Below, piece after piece: positions 1 to 9,014 of a DNA stretch of 64,000 bases. The stretch covers positions 51,191-115,190 of the forward strand of contig JAAEAF010002385.1 of NCBI GenBank assembly GCA_011037195.1, given 5' to 3'. The notes under the pieces were generated by a model. It worked only from the letters and a program-made list of their open reading frames with translations. It was not told the DNA's origin and made no database searches. The stretch is from Triatoma infestans (lineage: Eukaryota > Arthropoda > Insecta > Hemiptera > Reduviidae). The position numbers were made by a program, and so were the translations under genes. Each line of letters starts with the position of its first letter. Position 1 is the stretch's first letter.

Positions 1-700
1 GCATCAGTCCAAACAAATCGGATCATAATCTTAAAAGAAAACCTTTCCAAAGATTTTTTTTTAATTTAAGGCGCGTCAACATCTCTGGTCATTGATGCCC
101 GGAGTCTTCTCAGTGCACTGCCGGCCTCCGGACAGTGTTCTTTCGCGACAGACAACACTGTCCATCATCGAGCAGTGAGCTGTAGTGGCTGTTAGGAAGA
201 AAAAATGTATGTGTAGCTCTGGACTAGAACCCGGGGCCTCCACGTGGAGGCTAACGCGCTAACCACTGAGCTAATCCCCTCCCAAAGATATCCTGTTCCG
301 AACCTGATTTTATCACAACCTGAACAATCTGACATAAGGTGGGTGTTTCTTCCTCCGTCTAGCAACTCTGGCATGAGCTCTATTACATAGAGGTACGGCT
401 TAAATCACAATGCCCAATAAGGGATTTAACCAGATGCGTGAGAGAGGTCCGTAAAAAGGCACCGCAACATCTTAGTAATAGCCCTGCCCAGACCTCAATG
501 AGCATCTTAGACTGCCGACAACCTAATGAGCAGGGATGAATGCTGTGAAGCTGTCCAGGTATGGAAGCTTAACAGACTTGTGTAACAATCATATATGTAG
601 GTTTAAATGTAAACTACTGCTACAAGATCTTGAGACAGAAAGCGGCTACAATGTCCATTCTGATATGACTCCTCTAACATTATTTATGGCCCTGGCCATC
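1..700 (-). pseudogene. LINE ORF2 remnant (C-terminal, RNase H-type LINE), interrupted by a SINE
   Basis: Read on the minus strand, 1-46 and 290-560 align base by base with the better preserved LINE at 45839-46819: the same order of landmarks occurs in both (the stretch encoding a His/Cys-rich knuckle, then the 'rescued' GGACCTC and GCCCTG blocks). The translated piece around 305-375 keeps an HLMSDCSGC-type His/Cys cluster typical of the C-terminal zinc-knuckle of R1/I-group non-LTR retrotransposon pol proteins. Frameshifts and stops are frequent, so it is dead. The 5' limit (high coordinate) is uncertain; recognisable similarity fades after about 560. The left end runs off the window. Confidence 0.7.
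55..281 (-). mobile_element. tRNA-derived SINE, full length, with 8-bp target-site duplication
   Basis: Read on the minus strand it starts with a tRNA-like head. The A box TTAGCTCAGTGGTTAGCGCG lies at 274-255 and the B box GGTTCTAGTCC at 231-221. A unique body follows, and it ends in an A-rich tail, seen as the T run at 52-60 on the plus strand. It is flanked by the direct repeat ccaaagat at 47-54 and 282-289. It is inserted in an older LINE remnant, whose homologue at 46.0 kb lacks the insertion, giving an empty-site comparison. Transcription would be by RNA polymerase III from the internal boxes. The head is far from any intact tRNA cloverleaf, so this is not a tRNA gene. Related copies lie at 6406-6495 and about 62890-63075. 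Confidence 0.85.
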
Positions 701-760
701 TAAACGTAATTGTAATTTTGATAAAAAGTATTTAATTGGAGTATTTGTTTGTATTAATTG

Positions 761-795
761 GAGAAGGTCGTGTGACAGTTTCACACCAGTTTTTT
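761..795 (+). repeat. HER family, solitary 3' end
   Basis: It matches the HER 3' terminus, GTGTGA-loop-TCACAC-CAG-TTTTT, with a C-for-T variant loop. No 5' head is recognisable upstream. Confidence 0.6.
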
Positions 796-976
796 GAAAC
801 ATTTTACTGGAACAATTGATTTTACGGCAGTCCTAATTGGAGCTGTGAGCTGGGATTAAAATTCGAAGCCTAGCTTAAGGTCTTGTAATAGAGGAAGCTT
901 TAACGTAAACATATAATCCTCTTTGATGCTTAATTTTGTTGGATTTCTGGGTCAGTCAGGATTGCAATAAAAGTTA

Positions 977-1200
977 AATTTTCTCTCACTGCTAGTAAGA
1001 GGAAATATTGTAACCGTGTCAAATTTTCGATATCGAGGTTTCACCAGAAATATCCGTTTTGAAGTCCCCTGAGTCTAAAAAAGTGGTTTTAGCAAATGGT
1101 CTGTGTGTGTGTGTGTGTGTTTGTATGTATGAATGTGAACAAAACGAAAAATCGGAGAAAGTTCATTACATTTTTTGAGTCATTCATTGATAAAACACTT
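977..1200 (+). repeat. HER family, 5' head and (GT)n tract, truncated
   Basis: The HER head (ctctcactgctagtaagagg, then the CGTGTCAAATTTTCGATATCGAG block and CCCCTGAGTC) is followed by a (GT)n tract at 1099-1122 and a decayed 'AAAACGAAAAATC' block. The remainder is lost before the solo LTR at 1305. Confidence 0.8.
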
Positions 1201-1304
1201 GACATTTGCAACTTTAAACCACTCTATGTTATAAAAACGCACTTCTTTAATTTTTCTGTAATTCTTCTGAAATTTTTAATCATACATAATTTTATTTAAT
1301 ATAT

Positions 1305-1700
1305 TGTAACGTTTTTCTTTCTAAACTAGCTACTACAACAGTTATAAGTGGGTTCGTATAGATAAAATACTCTAAACGTCAAAAAGAAAACACCAATTTA
1401 TTGTTATACACAATAAATTACAAAATACAACACTTAATAATAATTACTTCACAGTTTAAACCACAAAAGTTCACTTTGTTCACTTTTTATACACTTTTCA
1501 CAAACTAGTGACTTCGTTCGTAACTGGAAAAACTCTCTCAACTCTCTGCGGTCCCACTATTTATACCGGTGGGGAATCTTCTAGAACTTCCTCGATTCCT
1601 CTAGAGAGAACTAGAGCGCCGCCAGCGTTCCCAGCGGCCACTAGGAGAACCTTAGGTGCCACTGCCTTCTCTCTTAGATGGCACCACTGGCTGCGTTACA
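1305..1700 (-). mobile_element. Solo LTR of a gypsy-type retrotransposon
   Basis: This 396-bp segment has perfect LTR ends (TGTAACG...CGTTACA) and a 4-bp target duplication, atat, at 1301-1304 and 1701-1704. The orientation is minus, because read that way there is a strong TATA box (TATAAATAG, about 1565-1557) followed downstream by an AATAAA signal (about 1412-1407). Ty3/gypsy elements normally leave 4-6 bp duplications, which fits. No internal coding sequence is present, so it is a solo LTR left by LTR-LTR recombination. Open frames here are incidental. It is not obviously the same family as the LTR at 49868-50393, although both start with TGTAAC. Confidence 0.85.
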
Positions 1701-1794
1701 ATATTAATTTTTTCTGTTAAATTATTTTAGTACTTGAACAGCGTTTTGTTTATTTTGTACAGCGCACTCTAAAAAGAATCGAAAGAGTTGTTTG

Positions 1795-1905
1795 TGCTTG
1801 GTTCTGCTGGGCTGGAAATCATCAGAGATATTTTCCGTGATAGCCTGCTTCTTTTTGTGGTCACGGAACGGTTTCGGACGTTCGCGAATCATCAGGATGT
1901 TTTGT
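1795..1905 (-). repeat. Hammerhead-like repeat, decayed copy
   Basis: This is a copy of the repeat whose best representative is 2250-2365. On the minus strand the core CTGATGA (1895-1889) is intact, with the extra T and the later CGAAAC. Stem II and stem I have mutated and no longer pair well. The outer part (TTGGTTCTGCTGGGCTGG) is shared with 2338-2362. Confidence 0.6.
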
Positions 1906-2108
1906 CAAAACAGTGTGATAACACAGAAATGGACACAGCAAATTCAGTTTACACACTGTTGAAAGAGTGTTTATTAAAATACGGAAATCTGCGCGAGAGC
2001 TCATTGAATCGAAATCTAGTTTCGCTCAGCAACATAAAAAAAGTATTTGATATAATTATTAAAGCAAATAAACAAATAAATTATAGAAAGTAAAAGCGTT
2101 ATATATTT

Positions 2109-2205
2109 TCAGAGACATTTTCCGTGATAGCCTGCTTCATTTTGTGGTCATCGACCGGTTTCGGGCGTTCGCCCATTTTCAGACAGTGTGACAACACAGA
2201 CTTAC
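2109..2205 (-). repeat. Hammerhead-like repeat, inverted partner of the 2250 copy
   Basis: On the minus strand the motif spans about 2186-2149. Stem II is perfect (GGGC-GAAC-GCCC), followed by GAAACCGGTC and GATGACC. The core reads CTGAAAA, so the G at hammerhead position 8 is lost, and stem I is partly lost. It forms an inverted repeat of about 95 bp per arm with 2250-2345. Confidence 0.65.
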
Positions 2206-2249
2206 ACAGAGCAAATCAGTTTACACACTCGTGTGAGTGAGAAAGAGAG

Positions 2250-2365
2250 AGAGCATCCTGAAGATGGGCGAACGCTCGAAACCGGTCGATGACCATAAAA
2301 TGAAGCAGGCTACCACGGAAAATGTCTCTGATGCTTTCCAGCTCTGCGGAACCAACCACCACAAT
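2250..2365 (+). repeat. Hammerhead-like repeat, full arm
   Basis: The arm is about 115 bp. It runs from the motif at 2254-2291 through ATGAAGCAGGCT and GGAAAATGTCTCTGATG to the outer end CCAGCTCTGCGGAACCAACC. It is opposed to the arm at 2109-2205, so this locus could fold back. No protein is encoded. Confidence 0.7.
2254..2291 (+). ncRNA. Candidate type I hammerhead ribozyme motif (best copy)
   Basis: The elements fit the hammerhead core in order. Stem I 5' strand CATC is at 2254-2257. The core CTGAAGA (CUGANGA consensus) is at 2258-2264, with one extra T at 2265. Stem II is GGGC (2266-2269), loop GAAC, then GCTC (2274-2277). GAA follows at 2278-2280. Stem III strands ACC/GGT are at 2281-2286, and the cleavage-site C is at 2287. 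Stem I 3' strand GATG at 2288-2291 pairs fully with CATC. Stem III has no loop, so it could only form between two molecules or tandem copies, as described for hammerheads in Penelope-like retroelements. An extra nucleotide between A9 and stem II is known in some natural hammerheads. Activity is untested, and alternative explanations such as a conserved retroelement tail remain open. Confidence 0.55.
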
Positions 2366-2839
2366 AGTTATATATTTTATCAATTTTCTTCGTCCCAGTA
2401 GTATATACGGCAAAATAGAAATAAATAAAATACTAAATGGCGTTGGATTTTGTATTTCCGCCTTATTCTCTTTTGCCTATTTTTTGAACAATGGAATGAA
2501 AAATCTGAGTTTTTTCTTTATAGCTCACTATAAATAAGAAAAACAGTAAATATTATGTTAAAATAACTTGATTTTTGGATTTGTTCATAAAAGATTTTTA
2601 TTGCACAATTCCATAATTTATAAAATACCTACGAAGGGAAAATTAGTAAAAAATTCTAAACTAGATTTTTCATAGAAATAAGTAGCTATAAATAAGTAAC
2701 CAATAATAATGAAGAAGTGAAGTGTCATTTGTGGGCGTATAATTTAGACCAATCAGAAATTTAGAATGATTATGTTGACCACGCGCACTGAATACTGAAT
2801 CAACTAAATTTGCTATGTGCAAGTCTATGTTAATCACAC

Positions 2840-2940
2840 TGTTTGACAAAAAATATCCTGATTATGGGCGAGCGATCGAAACCAGTCGATGACCACAAAA
2901 AGAAGCAGCCTATCACGGAAAATATCTCTGATGATACTTT
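2840..2940 (+). repeat. Hammerhead-like repeat, third sense-type copy
   Basis: TATC (2854-2857), CTGATTA (2858-2864, G8 changed to T), GGGC-GAGC-GATC, GAA, ACCAGTC and GATG (2888-2891) follow the same order as the 2254 copy. The core substitution and weak stems suggest it is inactive. Confidence 0.6.
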
Positions 2941-3019
2941 ATAAATTATCAAATTATGCTATAAAAATTATTTATATAATAATGCAAAAAATCAAGTAAT
3001 TTCTAACATACTATTTACT

Positions 3020-4425
3020 TTTTACTTTCTCTTACTCCTAGTAAGAGGAAGCATTGTAATCGTGTCAAATTTTCGATATCGAGTTTTCACCGGAAATATC
3101 CATTTTGAGGTCCCCTATTTTCTCTTACTCCTAGCAAGAGGAAGTATTGTAATCGTGTCAAATTTTCGATATCGAGTTTTCACCGGAAATATCCGTTTTG
3201 AGGTCCCCTATTTTCTCTTACTCTTAGCAAGAGGAAGTATTGTAATCGTGTCAAATTTGCGATATCGAGTTTTTCACCGGGAATATCCGTTTTGGGTCCC
3301 CTATTTCTCTTACTCCTAGCAAGAGGAAGTATTGTAATCGTGTCAAATTTTCGATATCGAGTTTTCACCGAAATATCCGTTTTGAGGTCCCCTGAGTCCA
3401 AAAAAGTGGTTTTTAGCAAATGGTCTGTGTGTGTGTGTGTGTATGTGTGTATGTATGTATGTGAACAGCATAGCTCAAAAACGAAAAACGTAGAAAGTTG
3501 AAACTTGATATTCCGTTTAGGTATCACCATGGGATCTGACAGTACGTTATCTGTCAAAATTCCTCAAACGGAAGTACCACTTTACTAGTTTTTTTTTTTA
3601 CGTTTTTGCGATTTTCTTTAAACTTGGTATATCAACAACAAATACAAAGAGCTAAAACTTTTATTTGAAACATTTCTCCGGGAAAAATTAATTTAAGGGC
3701 ACTCCGGGGGAGGGGTGGGGTTAGGTTTTCATCTAAGTGCTATTTCAGTTTATTAGACAATTCTGCCGTCTTAATAATGTTAATAAGAATTAAATATGTT
3801 GTTGAAATTCCGAGTTTGAAAAACTCGGATAACCGGAAGCGCGTTTATTTCAACACTTTACTCTACATTGTTAAGCTCCGAAGTACAATGGAGTAGGATA
3901 GAAAAAGAGAAAACATACAACCAATGAAAATTCATATCCTATGAATAATTTAGAAAGTTTTGATCAGCTGACTTTTCAGTACACCCTTAATCATAGTCTA
4001 CTTCCGTCTATAACGATTTCTTCACTTTTTCGCGATTTTCTCAAAAATGGATCCGACGATTTTCTTGAAACTTCATATATAAATAAGCATGCAAAGATCT
4101 ATATCTTTTATTATTAAAACATTTCTCCGGGAAAATTCATTTAAGCGCACTTTTAGGGGAGGGGTGGGGTTATGTCTTTCTCTAAAGTACTATCATAGCT
4201 GATTATACAATTCTATCATCCAAACAAAATTAATTAGAAATAAATAGATGGCCAAAATTCCGAGTTTTAAGAAAGTTAGTAAACCGGAAGTGCGCTTTTA
4301 CTGAACTGTTTTTTCAGTTTTCGACGTATTTCGTTAAATTGGTACACAAACTATAACATTTGTCACTTATAATTTTGAGAACAGGAGTAAGAGAAAGTTG
4401 TGTGAGTGTTCACACCAGATTTTTT
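3020..4425 (+). mobile_element. HER element, long copy with four-fold tandem head
   Basis: The head hairpin CTCTTAC-TCCTA-GTAAGAG lies at 3029-3047. The first 93 bp of the element are repeated in tandem, with starts at 3026, 3119, 3212 and 3304; the last unit continues into the body. The body has a (GT)n tract at 3424-3442, successive units marked by CGGAAG...ACTTTAC and ATTTGAAACATTTCTCCGGGAAAA, and an embedded 137-bp segment (3881-4017) that recurs at 5970-6106. The copy ends with GAGTAAGAGAAAGTTGTGTGAGTGTTCACACCAGATTTTTT at 4384-4425, shown here in parts: the sequence mirror of the 5' end, then the terminal hairpin. Open frames across it are incidental. Confidence 0.85.
3881..4017. repeat. 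137-bp duplicated segment, copy 1
   Basis: It begins AAGTACAATGGA and ends CTATAACGAT. It is almost identical to 5970-6106. Here it interrupts the periodic units of a HER copy; at the other site it lies in non-HER DNA. Confidence 0.85.
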
Positions 4426-4732
4426 ATATAATTAATGTGAGCTATGAAGAAAAAATTCAGTATTTTCACTCGATTGTTAAAAGAGAATTGATCCAATGAA
4501 AGTACACCATTCTACCGTTGGCCGTTTATACTAGTGGGACAAAATGAAATTGATGTTAAACACTCATACAAATATCTCCAAGGAATTCATAATATTCAGT
4601 TGAAAAACTTTTCTTTGACCTGGAGTTTATAGCTATTCATTATATTGTCCTTCATTTTCTTAATGCTAGTGGCGCAGTCCATGTATTGAAAGATTAGTTC
4701 GAAAAACTACCGACTATGTAAATACGTAAATT

Positions 4733-4776
4733 GGAGTTAAAGACAGTCTTGTGAGTGTTTCACACCAGATTTTTTT
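4733..4776 (+). repeat. HER family, solitary 3' end
   Basis: It carries the terminal hairpin GTGAGTGTTTCAC followed by ACCAGATTTTTTT. No head is recognisable. Confidence 0.65.
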
Positions 4777-4785
4777 ATTTTTTCC

Positions 4786-4815
4786 TACATTTCGGCAGAA
4801 TCCCATCTTCAGAAG
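4786..4815 (-). repeat. CTGAAGATGG...CGAAATG retroelement-tail motif
   Basis: On the minus strand CTGAAGA (4812-4806), a T, a G/C stretch, then CCGAAATGTA follow the hammerhead-core order, but stem II pairs poorly. It resembles the motif at 52396-52428. Confidence 0.35.
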
Positions 4816-4980
4816 GTTGTATTTAAGAAAAATATTATTTTCCTAATGAAACCTCATTCCTCAGTCTCTTAGACAAGACAACATTCACAATTACAAGTAT
4901 TAATCTTTTTATTTTTTTTAATTTTTTAAATGTAAAATTTAACCGGATATAAAATATACCCTACTGATGATTTAAAGTAT

Positions 4981-5058
4981 GTGCTTTTCGGCCCCAGTCC
5001 GCGACACCTAATTTGGTAGTTGGACATGTTAAGCTCGGCTGAAAAAAATAGGTCATGA
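4981..5058 (+). mobile_element. SINE-2 fragment (3' part)
   Basis: It matches the 3' half of the SINE at 13900-14116 in opposite orientation (GTGCTT..CG, GCGACACCTA, GGACATGTTAAGCTCGGCTGAA). The tRNA-like head is missing, as in a 5'-truncated insertion. Confidence 0.6.
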
Positions 5059-5113
5059 CTTTATATTTTACTTTAAATGACCCGAACAAATGACTGAGTT
5101 TTAAGAAAATTTG

Positions 5114-5148
5114 TCAATTAATCGTGTGAGTATTTTATACCAGATTTT
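5114..5148 (+). repeat. HER family, solitary 3' end (diverged)
   Basis: TCGTGTGAGTATTTTATACCAGATTTT matches the HER terminus with a decayed hairpin. Confidence 0.5.
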
Positions 5149-5969
5149 ATTCATAATCAGGGGTTCTCGAAACATGTTTTTCCTCTTAATAATCAATATC
5201 GAAAATTGGAAATACTTCCTTTTTAGAACAGTATAAGAGGAAAAATTTGTTTAAAATTATTAAGAATCAATAATATAATTACAAAAAGAGAAAAAAGAAA
5301 AAGAAAATTCAGAATTTTCTAGAAAACTCATAAATAAATAGATTTATCTACACTGGACTGATAAGGAAAACTGTACTAATGAGAATTTCCTTTTATGTTT
5401 TCTTTATTTTATTTATTTTTCATTTACATATTCTTGATCAAAGCAATCGTCTGTTTGGAGGGGGGAGTCGTAATTTCTATGCTATATGAAATATACGAAA
5501 TAAAGAATAAATTAAAAATAATGACAAAAGGCGAGATACATTAAAGGATTTTATTTAAATAAACTCAGTTTTTGATTTGCATCCTTTATAATTGTACTTA
5601 GATATTTTTACTCTTTGAAAAAACAAAAACAAAAAATACGATAATTGCTTGAAAAAGAGAAAAATTTGTCTACTGCAGATGATAAAAAAAAAGGGGTTTC
5701 TCTTTTTGTGAGAGAAAAAGCAAAATATTAATTTGCAATTCTATGAATTAATTATCCTGAATTAAAAAAAGAAAAATACTTGAAAACATTCTGGTTTTTT
5801 GTTCTGCATCAACTTCAAAGTTTAGGAATCACTAGCGGCCTCTATAGGAGATCTCTTCAACTACCAGAAAGAAGATAGAAAATATTTGTGTGAGAATAAA
5901 AACACAGACAGGATGGGGGGAGGTTGAAAAAGAGAGAGAGAGTTAGAAGAACAGTAACAAGAGTTTCCA
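5149..5969. other. Unassigned AT-rich stretch
   Basis: It is A+T-rich sequence with poly(A)/poly(T) runs and a short (GA)n tract near 5931-5942. I see no gene, repeat head or RNA here. Confidence 0.5.
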
Positions 5970-6106
5970 AAGTACAATGGAGGAGGATAGAAAAGGAGAA
6001 AACATACAACCAATGAAAATTCATATCCTATGAATAATTTAGAAAGTTTTGATCAGCTGACTTTTCAGTACACCCTTAATCATAGTCTACTTCCGTCTAT
6101 AACGAT
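5970..6106. repeat. 137-bp duplicated segment, copy 2
   Basis: It is nearly identical to 3881-4017. Its flanks on both sides differ from HER sequence. Confidence 0.85.
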
Positions 6107-6372
6107 ATCTCTCACACTCTTTCACTCGCACATATTGCTGACGTCATTTTTATTATTGTCTTTCCTTCTCCAATCTAGCAACAATCAATTCTTGCAAATT
6201 AAATTGCGCTATCTAGGTGGTGAAAAAATAATATACATATATAGCCTACCTATCCCTCCACTTACGTTGTTTTTCCATTCCCCGTTGATTTTTTTATGTG
6301 GATGAAAATCCCGTAATTATCGTCTGCTTTACTATGAGAAAAATTGAATTTTTTTTTTTATCAGCTAAAACG

Positions 6373-6406
6373 TTTTTCTTTCTCTTATTCTTGGTAAGAA
6401 AAAGTA
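6373..6406 (+). repeat. HER head fragment
   Basis: It contains the head hairpin TCTTATTCTTGGTAAGA followed by AAAAGTATT. It is cut off by the SINE fragment that follows. Confidence 0.6.
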
Positions 6407-6495
6407 TTTTTTTTTAATTTAAGACGCCTAAGCATCAATGATCATTGGTGCCCGGACCTTTCTGATTGCATTGCCGGCATCCGGTGCAAACAATA
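6407..6495 (-). mobile_element. SINE-1 fragment (3' end with poly-A)
   Basis: On the plus strand it is a T run, then AATTTAAGACGCC, GATCATTGGTGCCCGGA and CATTGCCGGCATCCGG, matching 52-140 of the full SINE at 55-281. The tRNA-like head is absent, so it is 5'-truncated. It separates the HER head at 6373-6406 from other HER sequence. Confidence 0.7.
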
Positions 6496-6544
6496 ATGAG
6501 AGTCTGTATCACATAGCTATGTCTATCATACGCCTGTAGTTTAA

Positions 6545-7012
6545 ATTGTAGAATCGTAGAAATAAATTACAATAGTACATTAGAGGAAAACATAATCCCA
6601 TCCCTCCGTAAAAATCTCCATTAAATGCATTTCCCCGGAAAAATGTTTCAAATCAATGTTGTAGCTCTTCATGTGTGTATTTGTATGATAAATTGTAAGA
6701 AAATCGTTGGAGCCGTTTTTGAAAAACAATGGTCAAAAAAGTAAAAAACAATCCACTTGATAATGTGATATTTCCGATTGACCGATTTTCCCAAATCTTA
6801 TTTTCACATCCGCTCATACAGCGTAAAGGAAATATTAAGTATGAACAATTTTGTGACTTTTCATTTTTGAATTAACTAACCATACACAGACCAAATTCTA
6901 AAAATCATTTTTTCTGACCAAAGAGGACCTCAAAACATGTATTTCCGGTGAAAACTAGATATAGAAAATTTGACATGACCATAATACTTCCTCTTACCAG
7001 CACTGAGTGAAG
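6545..7012 (-). mobile_element. HER element, minus strand, 5' half
   Basis: On the plus strand it shows, in reverse order, ACATTAGAGGAAAACATAA, ATGTTTCAAATCAATG, GGACCTCAAAACATG, CGGTGAAAACTAGATATAG and CTTCCTCTTACCAGCACTGAGTG. It ends at the HER head near 7012. The distal (3') part of the element is missing. Confidence 0.75.
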
Positions 7013-7130
7013 GTAATGATTAGCGAATAGTGTTGTGTGTGGGTGTGTATCTCAAAACCAAAATTTGCTTGAAGCTCAAATTTGATATTCCATTTACGTA
7101 CATCTGAAACGAAAGTTAAACATAAAGGTC
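7013..7130 (+). repeat. HER internal fragment, plus strand
   Basis: GCGAATAGTGTTGTGTGTGGG..., TATCTCAAAACC and TTTGATATTCCATTTACGTA correspond to the post-head region of HER. It abuts an inverted copy head to head. Confidence 0.5.
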
Positions 7131-7804
7131 AGAGTTATGTAATTAGTACGTTCAAATTAGAATTTTGCGTCTCTTGTTGTGTAATAAATTAAATGAAAGA
7201 TTATGGAAACATATTTCGTCGGTCCGCTTATAATGAGATCGCGGAGTTTAAAGATCTTCTCTCTGTTTTTTTAAAAGTTTCTTAGTTTTTTCAGAACGTA
7301 GAACTGTGATTTTTTACAATTTCCAAGTGCAATACAAATTGTGTCAGGTGTCAAAATTTGAACTAATTCTATCGATTGGCTTGTAAGATATAACGAAAGA
7401 ATATCTATCACTAAATATCCAATTCAGTAATCCAGTGTATAGTTTTGAAGTGGTGAGGAGAGTTAATTTTTGCTACAAACCATCGTTTCTTTGTTGAACT
7501 TGACTTTAATATTTATACCAGTTTGGTAAATATTTACAGTATATACACAGTGCACAGTATTCTAGAACTTTATTTTGCCAGCTGACTTTTATTTACCTTT
7601 TTCTCTTTCTCTTCTTAATCACCTTACATTCTCTCTTTACTAGATTTCTCTCGATTTGAATACGAAATAAAAGTGTATACTTTTCATTTTTCGTTTTTTC
7701 TTTTTGGTTATTTTATTTTATTTTTTTGTCTTTCTTTTAAGTTATAATTTTATTATAATTATATTTGATTTATTCATTTATTATTAATATCTAAAGTGCA
7801 GTTT

Positions 7805-8191
7805 ATGTTGGAATCGTCAAAACGTTTAAGAAGTTCGCCAGGCAGTACAGACCCGATCTTTAAAAAAAAGAATTTAATTATAATTGACAACCGAATCGCT
7901 CTACAGAGAAACATTAGGATCCTTGAACGTTACTGCGAACAATGGAATCTTACTGTAAAATTCAATAAATCAAAAATTATGGTTTTTCGTAGAGGAGGAA
8001 GGTTATTCTCTTCCGAGGAATGGTTTTATAAAAATAGCAAAATTGAAATTGTTAACTCCTATAAATATCTTGGTGTTATCTTGATTCCTCGCCTCTCTTT
8101 CACTTCACATGTTAGTAATAGAATCTCTTCTGCTAAACTAGGGATTAATATGACTTGGTCAAACTTCATACTAAGTAATTTCATACCTTAA
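7805..8191 (+). pseudogene. LINE reverse transcriptase, C-terminal palm/thumb fragment
   Basis: About 130 residues are open. After the first 25 or so residues it matches the post-catalytic part of LINE RT: DNRIALQRNIRILERYC, EQWNLTVKFNKSKIMVFRRG, then SYKYLGVILIPRLSF and SHVSNRISSAKLGI. The W-x-L-x-V-x-x-x-K-S-K pattern and Y-K-Y-L-G are diagnostic. The F/Y-x-D-D catalytic motif lies upstream in intact elements and is absent here. It ends at a stop near 8189. No function remains; its enzyme would have primed reverse transcription on nicked genomic DNA. Confidence 0.8.
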
Positions 8192-8199
8192 AAGCTAAG

Positions 8200-9014
8200 T
8201 TTCAGTTTTTTAAAACGGTTTGTCGATCGGTAGCGTGCTAAGGTGCTCAGGTTTGGGGGTTTCATAGTTAAGATGCCTTAGAAAAGTTTCAAAGATTCTT
8301 TCTGAAAAAATTATTTGCCCTCCCCGCTTGCACCCCTAACTATATGCGCGCCTTGGAAACTCCACTTGAATTTATGCAGTGTTTTACCCTCTAGCTTCAT
8401 CTAAAATATTGCATTAAAATTCTATCTCAGGAAAAACCACCGATTGCCTAAATTACTTGCTACTCATATAATACAAAAAGAAAATTTCTGGTTTAAACAT
8501 TTAGTTTCGCTACTCCGTCATTACTCTTGCACGGTCACACCAACATTAGATAACTTTTCTTCTTGGCATACTCAACTCCTCGAGCTCTCATCCCAGATTG
8601 AGTCCGGCATTCGTGAAGAGGCGGTGAGACGGGCTACTTCCACTGATCGTTTTCTTCTTTATAGAGTGCTAATAGCAGAATATCCCAATTTCATAACGGA
8701 GAGTCTTAAAGATCTCCGCTGGTTTTTCAAAATTAGAGGGGAACTTCTTTATCTAAATTTTAGGCCATGGGTGAATAGAGATATAATAAATGAAAAATGT
8801 TCCCTTTGCTCTTTGATAAATGCGAGGATTTATACCATTTCCTTGGAGAATGTCCTATCCTGTGGAGCTTCGGCTACTCCATTTGGGCAAATCTTTTCTC
8901 TCTAGGCTGGAGATAATTCAATTTTTAACTGGTCAAATATCCTGTTTACCACTGATTCATTACACTCGCCATGCCTGTCAAATCAGACTTGAATCGGTAG
9001 CGGATTCGAGTTAA
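8200..9014 (+). pseudogene. LINE ORF2 C-terminal region with zinc-knuckle
   Basis: The C-terminal region of the same LINE continues, but with frameshifts. An open piece at 8444-8905 includes CSLC near 8800. In a different frame the following bases (about 8822-8890) encode a H-F-L-G-E-C-P type segment, completing a C-x2-C...H...C knuckle as found at the end of many non-LTR ORF2 proteins. At least two frameshifts and an earlier stop show it is not functional. Downstream 9015-9433 is AT-rich 3' UTR. Confidence 0.7.

Noticed and set aside
255..274. Possible functional tRNA gene
   Set aside because: Only A and B boxes are present, without acceptor-stem pairing; it continues into a SINE body with A tail and target duplication.
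1508..1720. Small ORF of 70 codons
   Set aside because: It lies in a solo LTR and is read against the LTR's orientation.
3026..3396. CRISPR-like array
   Set aside because: The 93-bp units are contiguous, with no unique spacers, and lie in a eukaryotic repeat.
3062..3557. Overlapping plus and minus open frames with internally repeated peptides
   Set aside because: They are translations of the four tandem HER heads and the (GT)n tract; the periodic peptide reflects the 93-bp (31-codon) DNA period.
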